Source: Armatimonadota bacterium
Lineage (GTDB): Bacteria > Armatimonadota > Armatimonadia > Armatimonadales > Armatimonadaceae
Direction: 5' to 3'
Assembly (NCBI GenBank): GCA_014381035.1
Contig: JACMIS010000070.1
Coordinates: 1 to 7,219 of the forward strand
DNA: 7,219 nt
The position numbers and the translations under genes were made by a program. The notes beneath the pieces were generated by a model. That model was not told where the DNA came from. It was given only the letters and a program-made list of their open reading frames with translations, and did not search any database. Below, piece after piece: positions 1 to 5,406 of the stretch; the stretch's first letter is position 1, and the number at the start of each line of letters is the position of its first letter.

Positions 1-2
1 AG

Positions 3-884
3 GTCGAGAAGCACAAAGACGAACTAGCCGGGTTCATGCTCACCAACCCGAACACGGTCGGGCTTTTCGAGACCGACATTCTGGAAATCTCGCGCATGAT
101 CCACGACGCGGGCGGCTTGATGTACGGCGACGGTGCGAACATGAACGCGCTCGTGGGCACGGTGCGCCCCGGTGACATGGGCTTCGACGTGATGCACGTC
201 AACCTGCATAAGACCTTCTCGGTGCCGCACGGTGGCGGCGGTCCCGGTTCCGGGCCGGTCGGCGTGAAGGCGATTCTGGAACCGTTCCTGCCGGTGCCAC
301 AAGCCGTGAAAAATGATGACGGCACGTTCCATCTGGACTATGAACGTCCGCTTTCCGTGGGCAAGGTCTCGCCGTTCGCGGGGGCATTTCTCGCCGTGGT
401 ACGAGCATACGCGTATATCCGGCATTACGGGCGCGAGAATATCGCGCAGATCTCCGAGAACGCAGTCCTGAACGCGAATTATTTGCGCGTCAAACTGGGC
501 AAGACGATGCCGGTGGCGTATGACCGAACCTGTATGCATGAGTGTGTGTTCACGCTCAAGGAGTGGAAGAAGTACGGTGTCAAGGCACTGGATATCGCGA
601 AGCGCATTATTGACTATGGATACCACCCCCCCACAATGTATTTCCCGCTGATCGTCCCGGAGTGTTTGATGATCGAACCGACCGAAACCGAAAGCATCGA
701 AACGCTGGACGATTTCGTTATCGCGCTGGAGGCTATCGCCGAAGAGGCAAGAACAAACCCGGAGGTAATCCGTAGCGCGCCCCATATCGCGCCGGTACGT
801 CGGCTCGATGAAGCGTTGGCAGCGAGGACCCTGGATCTGGCGTGGTCCCCGAAAGAGAAGTTCGCCGCGACGATGGAGGATTAA
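3..884 (+). CDS. gcvPB: Glycine dehydrogenase (decarboxylating) subunit 2, 5'-truncated
   Basis: This is the C-terminal half of the P protein of the glycine cleavage system. P protein decarboxylates glycine on PLP and passes the aminomethyl group to the lipoyl arm of H protein in the cytoplasm. The gene enters from the left edge already in frame (codons from base 3), and 293 residues remain of a family that is usually near 480-500 aa. The PLP site is clear: NLHKTF followed by a PHGGGGPG loop, with the Schiff-base lysine codon at 210-212. Upstream is the conserved LTNPNTVGLFE stretch, and the tail SAPH..PVRRLDE is typical of GcvPB. That tail and the context fit the two-subunit form (GcvPA plus GcvPB), although a full-length fused P protein cannot be excluded because the 5' part is missing. 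gcvPA would be expected immediately upstream, outside the window. No T-rich terminator hairpin is evident after the stop. Confidence 0.96.
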   Translation, partial: VEKHKDELAGFMLTNPNTVGLFETDILEISRMIHDAGGLMYGDGANMNALVGTVRPGDMGFDVMHVNLHKTFSVPHGGGGPGSGPVGVKAILEPFLPVPQAVKNDDGTFHLDYERPLSVGKVSPFAGAFLAVVRAYAYIRHYGRENIAQISENAVLNANYLRVKLGKTMPVAYDRTCMHECVFTLKEWKKYGVKALDIAKRIIDYGYHPPTMYFPLIVPECLMIEPTETESIETLDDFVIALEAIAEEARTNPEVIRSAPHIAPVRRLDEALAARTLDLAWSPKEKFAATMED

Positions 885-914
885 CCGCGTGGACGCCGGT
901 TTCACACCAATGCT

Positions 915-943
915 ATGGCATACGGGCGGCGATACGGTATACT
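915..943 (+). promoter_or_regulatory. Putative sigma-70-type promoter of the STAS gene
   Basis: ATGGCA at 915-920 matches the -35 consensus at 4 of 6 bases. TATACT at 938-943 matches the -10 consensus at 5 of 6, and the spacer is exactly 17 bp. Transcription would start near 950, giving a leader of roughly 60 nt before the STAS start. It lies in the gap after gcvPB, so the STAS gene probably has its own transcription unit. Called by eye from consensus only. Confidence 0.5.
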
Positions 944-1011
944 CATTTTTATCGGAGTGCGAAGCGTCTATCGGCGTTTGAAGCAACCAGAGGAGAGTGG
1001 AGGCAAGCGTT

Positions 1012-1395
1012 TTGCAGGGACTGGAAATAACGGTTGACGAAACCCCGGAGGACGGTGGTGTTCCGGTAGTGAGTTTGACCGGCGAAATTGACTTACATAC
1101 CTGCCCGGATTTACGGACGGCATTGCAAGGGATTATGGATCGCGGGCACCATCGCCTCGTTCTGGATCTCGCTAAAGTGCCTTACCTGGACTCGGCGGCA
1201 CTAGGTGTGCTGGTAGATGCCGTACGGCGGGCGCGAGAAAATGGCGGTGGTATCTATCTAGTACAGGTCGCCCCCTTTGTTCAGCGAGCGTTCGAGATCA
1301 CCCGCCTGATCAAAATATTTGAACTGCACCCTGGTATTGCGGAAGCGCAGGCGGCGGCGAAGCAAGCCAAAGCCGCCGAAGACGACGAAAAGTAG
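1012..1395 (+). CDS. STAS-domain anti-sigma factor antagonist
   Basis: A 127-aa single-domain STAS protein of the SpoIIAA/RsbV anti-anti-sigma type. These proteins release a sigma factor by binding its anti-sigma kinase and are switched off when that kinase phosphorylates one serine. The N-terminal strand block ends in SLTGEIDLHTCPDL (about residues 21-34). The phosphorylation loop is YLDSAALGVL (58-67), with Asp60-Ser61 in the position of the phosphoserine of SpoIIAA. The family's C-terminal helix region FEITRLIKIFEL follows (94-105), then an Ala/Lys/Glu-rich tail of about 20 residues. I chose TTG at 1012 because GGAGG at 999-1003 sits 8 nt upstream. A GTG at 997 would add five residues, but its nearest Shine-Dalgarno is only 1 nt away. 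No anti-sigma kinase or sigma gene lies beside it, and it is flanked by its own promoter and terminator. The sigma factor it controls cannot be read from the window. Confidence 0.93.
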   Translation: MQGLEITVDETPEDGGVPVVSLTGEIDLHTCPDLRTALQGIMDRGHHRLVLDLAKVPYLDSAALGVLVDAVRRARENGGGIYLVQVAPFVQRAFEITRLIKIFELHPGIAEAQAAAKQAKAAEDDEK

Positions 1396-1411
1396 ATTTT
1401 TCAAAAGTAGT

Positions 1412-1459
1412 ACGTAAACAAAAAGCCGCGCTCAGAGGAGCGCGGCTTTTTGTTTGCGT
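1412..1459. terminator. Bidirectional intrinsic terminator between convergent genes
   Basis: Two 22-nt arms (1412-1433 and 1438-1459) pair completely except for one G.T wobble, around the 4-nt loop AGAG. The GC-rich core GCCGCGCTC is flanked by AAAAA on the 5' side and TTTTT on the 3' side. Each strand therefore reads as a stem followed by a U-tract. It lies 16 nt after the STAS stop and 36 nt from the stop of the minus-strand gene at 1496, as expected for a terminator shared by convergent units. Confidence 0.93.
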
Positions 1460-1495
1460 GGAACTGGCGTTCACTGTAAAGAACACCACAGACGA

Positions 1496-2077
1496 CTACC
1501 GGCTGGCGGTAGTCTCACGCTTTTCGAGATCGCTTTCCCAGTCCGCAAGAGCGGTGTTGGCGCGCACCATGCGCTCGATGAGATGTCCGTTGTCGGTTTC
1601 GAGCAGTGTCCCGACCGTCGCCGGGGAGAACATCGCCTCGAAAGCATCACATGCCCGGCGCCCCCAGAGCGTTTGCAACGTATCGTTCGGATCGATCTCG
1701 AGGTGCGCCGCGACATACTGTTTGATCTTCGGATAGCGCGACGTGAAAAACGCTCGCTTTTCCTTGTATTCCACTTCGATCTTCGAACTATTGCCTTCGT
1801 GCGCTGCAAGGCAAAGCAAACCGATGAGGGCGTCGTACTGGTTATAAAAGTCGTTAAAGTTTGCTCGCTCCTGTTTGAGTTCCTCTTGCCAGCGAACGCG
1901 CAAGTAGTTGTCGTGAAGAGCACGGGGCGCGAAAGTGGCGACTCGCAACGCGGTTTCGGCACCGAAACGCAGGTCGCGCCGTCGCTGTTCGAGAGCGCGG
2001 CGGGTGCGCCGCGCCGCGAGTTCTAACCGGAGTCGGAACTGTTCGGCGGGTGGTATGGGGAGGCTTGTTCTGATCAA
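1496..2077 (-). CDS. Hypothetical 193-aa helical protein
   Basis: I do not recognise this family. It has no signal peptide or membrane segment, so it is probably cytoplasmic. The first 45 residues are arginine-rich and look helical (RLRLELAARRTRRALEQRRR). The middle is Tyr/Phe/Asn-rich around FNDFYNQYDALIGLL (about 76-90). The C-terminal half looks alpha-helical and acidic, ending in ERMVRANTALADWESDLEKRE. I prefer this frame to the overlapping ones at 1454-2026 (+) and 1471-1962 (-) because its composition is balanced and protein-like, whereas theirs is Arg/Ser/Cys-rich. Its start also has a ribosome site: AAGGAG (2089-2094 on the plus strand) lies 11 nt upstream of TTG at 2077. That spacing is slightly long, but an in-frame stop (2084-2086) leaves no better upstream start. 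Its stop faces the shared terminator at 1412-1459. It could be co-transcribed with the DUF1844 gene 177 nt upstream. A nucleic-acid-binding role for the basic N-terminus is only a guess. Confidence 0.75.
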   Translation of the reverse strand: MIRTSLPIPPAEQFRLRLELAARRTRRALEQRRRDLRFGAETALRVATFAPRALHDNYLRVRWQEELKQERANFNDFYNQYDALIGLLCLAAHEGNSSKIEVEYKEKRAFFTSRYPKIKQYVAAHLEIDPNDTLQTLWGRRACDAFEAMFSPATVGTLLETDNGHLIERMVRANTALADWESDLEKRETTASR

Positions 2078-2254
2078 CCGCTTTTAAACTCCTTAACAGT
2101 TTGTTTTGATACAACCTGTTTAGACACGAAACCAATGCATTCGCAACGTTGCACACCAGTAGGATTCGCTCTTGATTCCAGCTACACCTTCTGAATAGGG
2201 AGTGAAAATATACCGAAATGCGTTTTTATTTTAGAAAACCGAAACACGCAAAAG

Positions 2255-2680
2255 TTACGGACGCTTACTTTGTTCGACAAAATTGATTTGTAGATCGCTC
2301 ACCAATGCCTTGAGTGGTAACCGCTCTTCCGGGGCGACTGCGGGTTCCAACTGCTTCGCGAGAAACTCCACGGTGTCAATGGCGATGCGCGCCTGATCCA
2401 GATCACGCTCGATCTGTCCGGTAGAGGGGTTCGCCACCAATCCCATACGAAGCCATGCCAACGAGCGCAGTTCCTGTAGAAAGAGAGCCAGGACCGAATA
2501 CACATCGGGTAATCCGCCCATTTGCTCAGGGTTCTCTTCGCCCTCCATCGCTAAATCATCATACACTTCGCCTTCGGGTTCGGCGATCTCGACGGGTGCG
2601 GATGGGGTGGGTGTTTCCGACGCTGGGGTGCGGCGTCGGTCACGGAACACGAACCCTTCTTCTGACTCTTCTTCGGGCAT
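2255..2680 (-). CDS. DUF1844 domain-containing protein
   Basis: A 141-aa protein of the DUF1844 family, whose function is not known to me. Residues 1-55 are an acidic, Pro/Glu-rich and probably disordered leader (MPEEESEEGFVFRDRRR onwards). The DUF1844 core spans about 59-136. It starts with DVYSVLALFLQELRSLAWLRMGL, continues with the recognisable PSTGQIERDLDQARIAIDTVEFLAKQ block, and ends with LKALVSDLQINFVE. I start it at ATG 2680 because AAGGAG lies 6 nt upstream. The reading frame stays open to 2794, but that extension crosses the likely promoter and is Arg-rich and low in plausibility. It lies 192 nt downstream of rsmE on the same strand but has its own promoter, so it need not depend on rsmE transcription. 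In other genomes I recall small acidic DUF1844 proteins near translation or tRNA-related genes, which would fit the rsmE neighbour. This does not establish a function. Confidence 0.9.
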   Translation of the reverse strand: MPEEESEEGFVFRDRRRTPASETPTPSAPVEIAEPEGEVYDDLAMEGEENPEQMGGLPDVYSVLALFLQELRSLAWLRMGLVANPSTGQIERDLDQARIAIDTVEFLAKQLEPAVAPEERLPLKALVSDLQINFVEQSKRP

Positions 2681-2750
2681 GAAACGCTCCTTGCGAAAAT
2701 CGGTTCGGGATGTGCAAAACCTCACAAACGCACGCGAAAACCGATGGCGG

Positions 2751-2780
2751 ATTGTAACACGACGGAGCAGGGTCTGACAA
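2751..2780 (-). promoter_or_regulatory. Putative sigma-70-type promoter of the DUF1844 gene
   Basis: Read on the minus strand, TTGTCA (2775-2780) and TACAAT (2751-2756) each match the -35 and -10 consensus at 5 of 6 bases, with an 18-bp spacer. Transcription would start near 2744, leaving a leader of about 65 nt before the ATG at 2680. This placement also argues against the longer N-terminal extension of the DUF1844 frame. Confidence 0.6.
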
Positions 2781-2872
2781 GCCATTTTTGACATTTTTTC
2801 GGGAGGGGAACGTGTCTCAGGTATACTAACGGGAAAGGTAAGTTGGCGCAGTCGCGGTCGGATCTCTCACGA

Positions 2873-3625
2873 TTACTCGTTGCGAGTGTACAGAATCTGC
2901 GCCAGAGCGACCAGTGCCGCCGTTTCCGTGCGCAAAATACGTGCGCCCAGACTGACGGACACTGCTCCGGCACCGGTGAAACCTGCTACTTCTGCGTCAG
3001 TGAAGCCGCCTTCCGGTCCGACCAGAATCAGGATCCGCGCCGCACCGGCTACCCGTTCCGTTTGCAGGGCGTCTCGTAGCGACAATGTCGCGCCTTCGTG
3101 GAGCGTCATCGCCGCGTCCCACTCTCCGATCCGGCGCGTGATGTCGGGCGCGTGTCGCTCCCATTCCACCGTCGGTAATCGTCCGCGCCCCGATTGCTCC
3201 GCCGCGCCGTGCACGATTCCCTGCCAGCGTTCCAGGCGTTTCTCGACCTTATCTTTCTGCTCCATTCGTGCCACGCTTCGCTCGGATTGGAACAGAACAA
3301 AACCTCCCGCGCCGACCTCGGTCCCATGCTGAAGCACCTGTTCGATCTTCTCGCCCGTTTTCGGCAGTGCTTGCGCCACCGTGATCCGCGTTTTCGGTTC
3401 GCTCATCACTGTGTAGCGGGATTCGATAGCGGCGACGACCGCCTTGGGTTGAGCGCGGATCAAGCGACACTGATAGCCATCCCCGGTATTGTCATGCACG
3501 AGTATCGCTTCCCCTTCGCGCAATCGCAGGACACCGACGGCGTGGTGTGCGGCATCAGCGGGGAGCGTGACAGAGTCGCTCTGTATCGCGGACGGGGGGA
3601 CGAAGAAACGGGGCGTTGATGACAT
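2873..3625 (-). CDS. rsmE: 16S rRNA (uracil1498-N3)-methyltransferase RsmE
   Basis: A 250-aa SPOUT-class (trefoil-knot) methyltransferase that uses S-adenosylmethionine to methylate N3 of U1498 of 16S rRNA in the assembled 30S subunit. The N-terminal PUA-like part begins with RFFVPPSAI and contains HHAVGVLRLREGE, the usual AHHAVKVLR-like signature. The knot is unmistakable: ILVGPEGGFTDAE (GPEGG near 203-207) and LGARILRTETAALVAL (GARILRTETA near 227-236) form the SAM pocket. ALPKTGEKIEQVLQHGTEVG and FQSERSV are further family blocks, and the length is normal. I start it at ATG 3625. A TTG at 3643 would add six residues, and neither start has a strong Shine-Dalgarno. The frequent partner prmA (L11 methyltransferase) is not beside it. 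The neighbour upstream is a divergent lipoprotein gene. Confidence 0.96.
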   Translation of the reverse strand: MSSTPRFFVPPSAIQSDSVTLPADAAHHAVGVLRLREGEAILVHDNTGDGYQCRLIRAQPKAVVAAIESRYTVMSEPKTRITVAQALPKTGEKIEQVLQHGTEVGAGGFVLFQSERSVARMEQKDKVEKRLERWQGIVHGAAEQSGRGRLPTVEWERHAPDITRRIGEWDAAMTLHEGATLSLRDALQTERVAGAARILILVGPEGGFTDAEVAGFTGAGAVSVSLGARILRTETAALVALAQILYTRNE

Positions 3626-3666
3626 GGTTTTCGGCGAAAACAAGCGAAGAAACTGATGATAATAAT

Positions 3667-3695
3667 ATCACAAGCGAGCTAAAAATGATTGCCAA
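3667..3695 (-). promoter_or_regulatory. Possible rsmE promoter
   Basis: On the minus strand, TTGGCA (3690-3695) and TGTGAT (3667-3672) match consensus at 5 and 4 of 6 bases with a 17-bp spacer. AT-rich alternatives for the -10 (TATTAT near 3659-3664) lie slightly further downstream at a less suitable spacing. The -35 overlaps that of the divergent lipoprotein promoter. Confidence 0.35.
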
Positions 3696-3717
3696 TAAGT
3701 GTGAGTGTATATATGAT
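3689..3717 (+). promoter_or_regulatory. Putative sigma-70-type promoter of the lipoprotein gene
   Basis: TTGCCA (3689-3694) and TATGAT (3712-3717) each match consensus at 5 of 6 bases with a 17-bp spacer. The start point would be near 3724, about 50 nt before the GTG at 3776. Because the promoter covers the 5' end of the longer open frame, which begins at 3689, that longer start is unlikely. Confidence 0.6.
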
Positions 3718-3775
3718 GACATGGTTGCGGGCGGCATCAGTGGTGTTAAATTCAGCCGCTCGGAAAGGATACTTC

Positions 3776-5122
3776 GTGCAAACAGAAAATAAAAAATGGT
3801 TGCGCCCCGTCGCACTTCTCGCCTCGGGAATTGCACTTACACTCTCGTTCACGCTCGCAGGTTGTGGTGGCAGCGACGATGACGACGATAACGGTATCGC
3901 CCCTTCACCGTCGCCCTCCAGTTCGGCCAGCATACTGCCATCACCAAGCCCCTCGCCGACAAGCTCGCCCGCCGCGACTGGAACCGTCACCGGGCGCGTT
4001 TTCGCGCCGGATGGCAGAACTGCGGTCAGCGACGCGCTCATTTATGTGCCGACCGACCAGACCCGCGCCATAGCACCGCTCTCCAGTGCCGGACGCGCCG
4101 CGCCTGAACCGGCACTCACCGAAACCCGCACCGACGCAAACGGCAATTTTTCACTTACGGGTGTTCCCGTGGGCGACACCGTGGTCAAAATTCTCAAAGG
4201 GCAGTGGTTGATCAAGACCGTGATACCGGTCACGGCGGGAGGAACCTCTACGATCCCCGTCGCGCAAACCACGCTCCCCATTACCGGAACGGGTGCTGCG
4301 AAGATCGCTGTAGTGCTAGGGACGTTCGACCGCATGGAGGATGTTCTAGCGAAACTGGGACTCGGCGAAGTTGAAAACGGACGCCTGAAACCGGGTACCC
4401 AGACATTCGATATTTATGGGGAATCGTTCTTAGGTGCGACAGGAACACAGGGCACTGCGAACGACCTTGTCAGCAATGCGGCGAAACTGGCGCAGTACGA
4501 TATTGTGTTTTTCGACTGCGGCGCGGACGAGGAACCGTTAGAAAATGCTGCTGTCCGTCAAAACCTGCGCAATTACGTCCAGAATGGCGGCAATCTATAT
4601 GTCACTGACCTGGCTTATGACTACATCGAGCAGTCCATACCTGAAGCGATAGATTTCTTTGGCGAGGACGGGGTTGCTATCGGCACATCGGAGCAGTCGG
4701 GGGAAGCGGAGGTCGGTACGAGCGGCGTCGCGAGCAACGCCGACGTGCTGGACGACAATCTGCGCAACTGGCTGTCGGCACGCGGCGTGCTTCAGGGTGA
4801 CGGCAAGGTTCATATCGAGGGGTTCTTGGGCGGCTGGGGCGTGATCAACAAGCCGGAAGCCGGGGGTAAGGAGTGGATTCGTGGCTTGCTGATCGAAGAA
4901 GGAGAAGGACGCTCCGCGCACACTCATGCGCACGCGCATGACAAGAAGCGTGGGCGTGGGCGGCAGGTGGGTACGGGCGAAACCCGGACGCTGACGGTGA
5001 CAGCTCCGTTCGGGGCGGGTAAGGTGCTCTATAGTTCGTACCATACCGAACCCGGTCTGGATCCGTCAGACACGCTTCTGCCGCAAGAGCAGATCCTTGC
5101 TTACCTGGTTTTCGAGTTGTAA
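3776..5122 (+). CDS. Secreted lipoprotein with carboxypeptidase-regulatory-like domain
   Basis: A 448-aa predicted lipoprotein. Lys6-Lys7 and a hydrophobic stretch (about 11-29) lead into the lipobox LAGC, with the lipidated Cys30, followed by an Asp-rich GGSDDDDDN spacer. Residues about 42-66 are a Pro/Ser low-complexity linker. Residues about 67-140 resemble a carboxypeptidase-regulatory/CNA-B-type beta sandwich: TGRVFAPDGRTAVSDALIYV, then the typical TRTDANGNFSLTGVPVGD. Residues about 174-448 look like an alpha/beta, possibly glutamine-amidotransferase-like fold: AAKIAVVLG, then YDIVFFDCG, then VRQNLRNYVQNGGNLYVTDLAYDYIE, then AGKVLYSSYHTEPG. A His-rich, basic insert (AHTHAHAHDKKRGRGR, about 381-396) precedes the final strands. 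I start it at GTG 3776, which has AAGGA 7 nt upstream and places a proper signal peptide at the N-terminus. The substrate or ligand is unknown. No catalytic triad is evident, so a binding or structural role on the cell surface is more likely than catalysis. Confidence 0.88.
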   Translation: MQTENKKWLRPVALLASGIALTLSFTLAGCGGSDDDDDNGIAPSPSPSSSASILPSPSPSPTSSPAATGTVTGRVFAPDGRTAVSDALIYVPTDQTRAIAPLSSAGRAAPEPALTETRTDANGNFSLTGVPVGDTVVKILKGQWLIKTVIPVTAGGTSTIPVAQTTLPITGTGAAKIAVVLGTFDRMEDVLAKLGLGEVENGRLKPGTQTFDIYGESFLGATGTQGTANDLVSNAAKLAQYDIVFFDCGADEEPLENAAVRQNLRNYVQNGGNLYVTDLAYDYIEQSIPEAIDFFGEDGVAIGTSEQSGEAEVGTSGVASNADVLDDNLRNWLSARGVLQGDGKVHIEGFLGGWGVINKPEAGGKEWIRGLLIEEGEGRSAHTHAHAHDKKRGRGRQVGTGETRTLTVTAPFGAGKVLYSSYHTEPGLDPSDTLLPQEQILAYLVFEL

Positions 5123-5134
5123 CCGAATCGTTCT

Positions 5135-5201
5135 GTTCTTTTTGCCCCTCGTGGACGGCACCAACGATGCGTTGGCGCCGTCCGCGAAGGACAAAAAGAA
5201 C
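5135..5201. repeat. 67-bp near-perfect palindrome (long hairpin)
   Basis: Two 32-nt arms (5135-5166 and 5170-5201) surround the 3-nt loop ATG. They agree at 28 of 32 positions when one is reverse-complemented, and all four differences are transitions (one gives a G.T pair). The outer ten bases GTTCTTTTTG and CAAAAAGAAC are perfect, and GGACGGC/GCCGTCC lies near the loop. The T-run is on the 5' side and the A-run on the 3' side on both strands, which is the reverse of an intrinsic terminator. It starts 12 nt after the lipoprotein stop and ends just before the rocD -10. Confidence 0.9.
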
Positions 5202-5202
5202 A

Positions 5203-5211
5203 TGATACAAT
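5203..5211 (+). promoter_or_regulatory. Possible extended -10 promoter of rocD
   Basis: TGATACAAT fits the extended -10 pattern TGnTATAAT, with TACAAT matching 5 of 6 bases. No acceptable -35 lies at 16-18 bp, because that region is occupied by the right arm of the palindrome at 5135-5201. Transcription would begin near 5218, about 49 nt before the rocD ATG. A short dyad, ATTCA (5213-5217) and TGAAT (5225-5229), straddles this start point and could be an operator. Confidence 0.4.
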
Positions 5212-5244
5212 GATTCATACTGTCTGAATTGATAAGGATTCGAC

Positions 5245-5406
5245 ATGGTGAAAGGCATATCCGGTTATGCTTACGTCAGTGAGAACCCCACATTTTCTGG
5301 AGTTGGAAGCGCGGTATGGCGCACACAATTACCACCCCCTGCCCGTCGTCTTAGAGCGCGGCGAAGGCGTCTTCGTTTGGGACGTGGACGGCAAACGGTA
5401 CTTTGA
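5245..5406 (+). other. Possible 53-codon ORF overlapping the rocD start out of frame
   Basis: ATG at 5245 has AAGGA (5234-5238) 6 nt upstream, a better ribosome site than the one before rocD. It opens a 53-codon frame ([15 protein letters not shown] onwards) that runs to TGA at 5404-5406, over the first part of rocD. Its second half is an Arg-rich shadow of rocD, so it is unlikely to encode a conserved protein. It could be a translated leader that modulates rocD, or an accident. Confidence 0.25.

Noticed and set aside
24..986. 320-aa open frame on the minus strand opposite gcvPB
   Set aside because: Antisense shadow of a clearly conserved gcvPB frame. Its composition is Arg/His/Val-rich and without recognisable domains.
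1454..2026. 190-aa open frame on the plus strand opposite the hypothetical gene
   Set aside because: It begins inside the terminator arm, has no ribosome site I can see and has a skewed composition. The minus-strand frame 1496-2077 looks far more like a protein.
2078..2254. Promoter or terminator between the DUF1844 gene and the hypothetical gene
   Set aside because: AT-rich patches such as TATATT occur, but no -35 at suitable spacing and no stable hairpin with a T-tract could be found. Only the AAGGAG ribosome site is supported.
2681..2794. 38-residue N-terminal extension of the DUF1844 protein
   Set aside because: The extension overlaps the likely promoter at 2751-2780, and ATG 2680 has a good AAGGAG.
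2788..2827. TTGACA (2788-2793) and TATACT (2822-2827) as a plus-strand promoter
   Set aside because: The spacer is 28 bp, far too long, and no plus-strand gene follows, only the 3' end of rsmE on the other strand.
3689..3775. Longer N-terminus for the lipoprotein
   Set aside because: It would place about 29 residues before the signal peptide and starts within the predicted -35. GTG 3776 has a proper ribosome site and gives a standard lipoprotein signal.
3900..3975. Pro/Ser-coding repetitive stretch as a DNA repeat or CRISPR-like array
   Set aside because: It is simple Ser-Pro low complexity in a secreted-protein linker, without regular repeat and spacer units.
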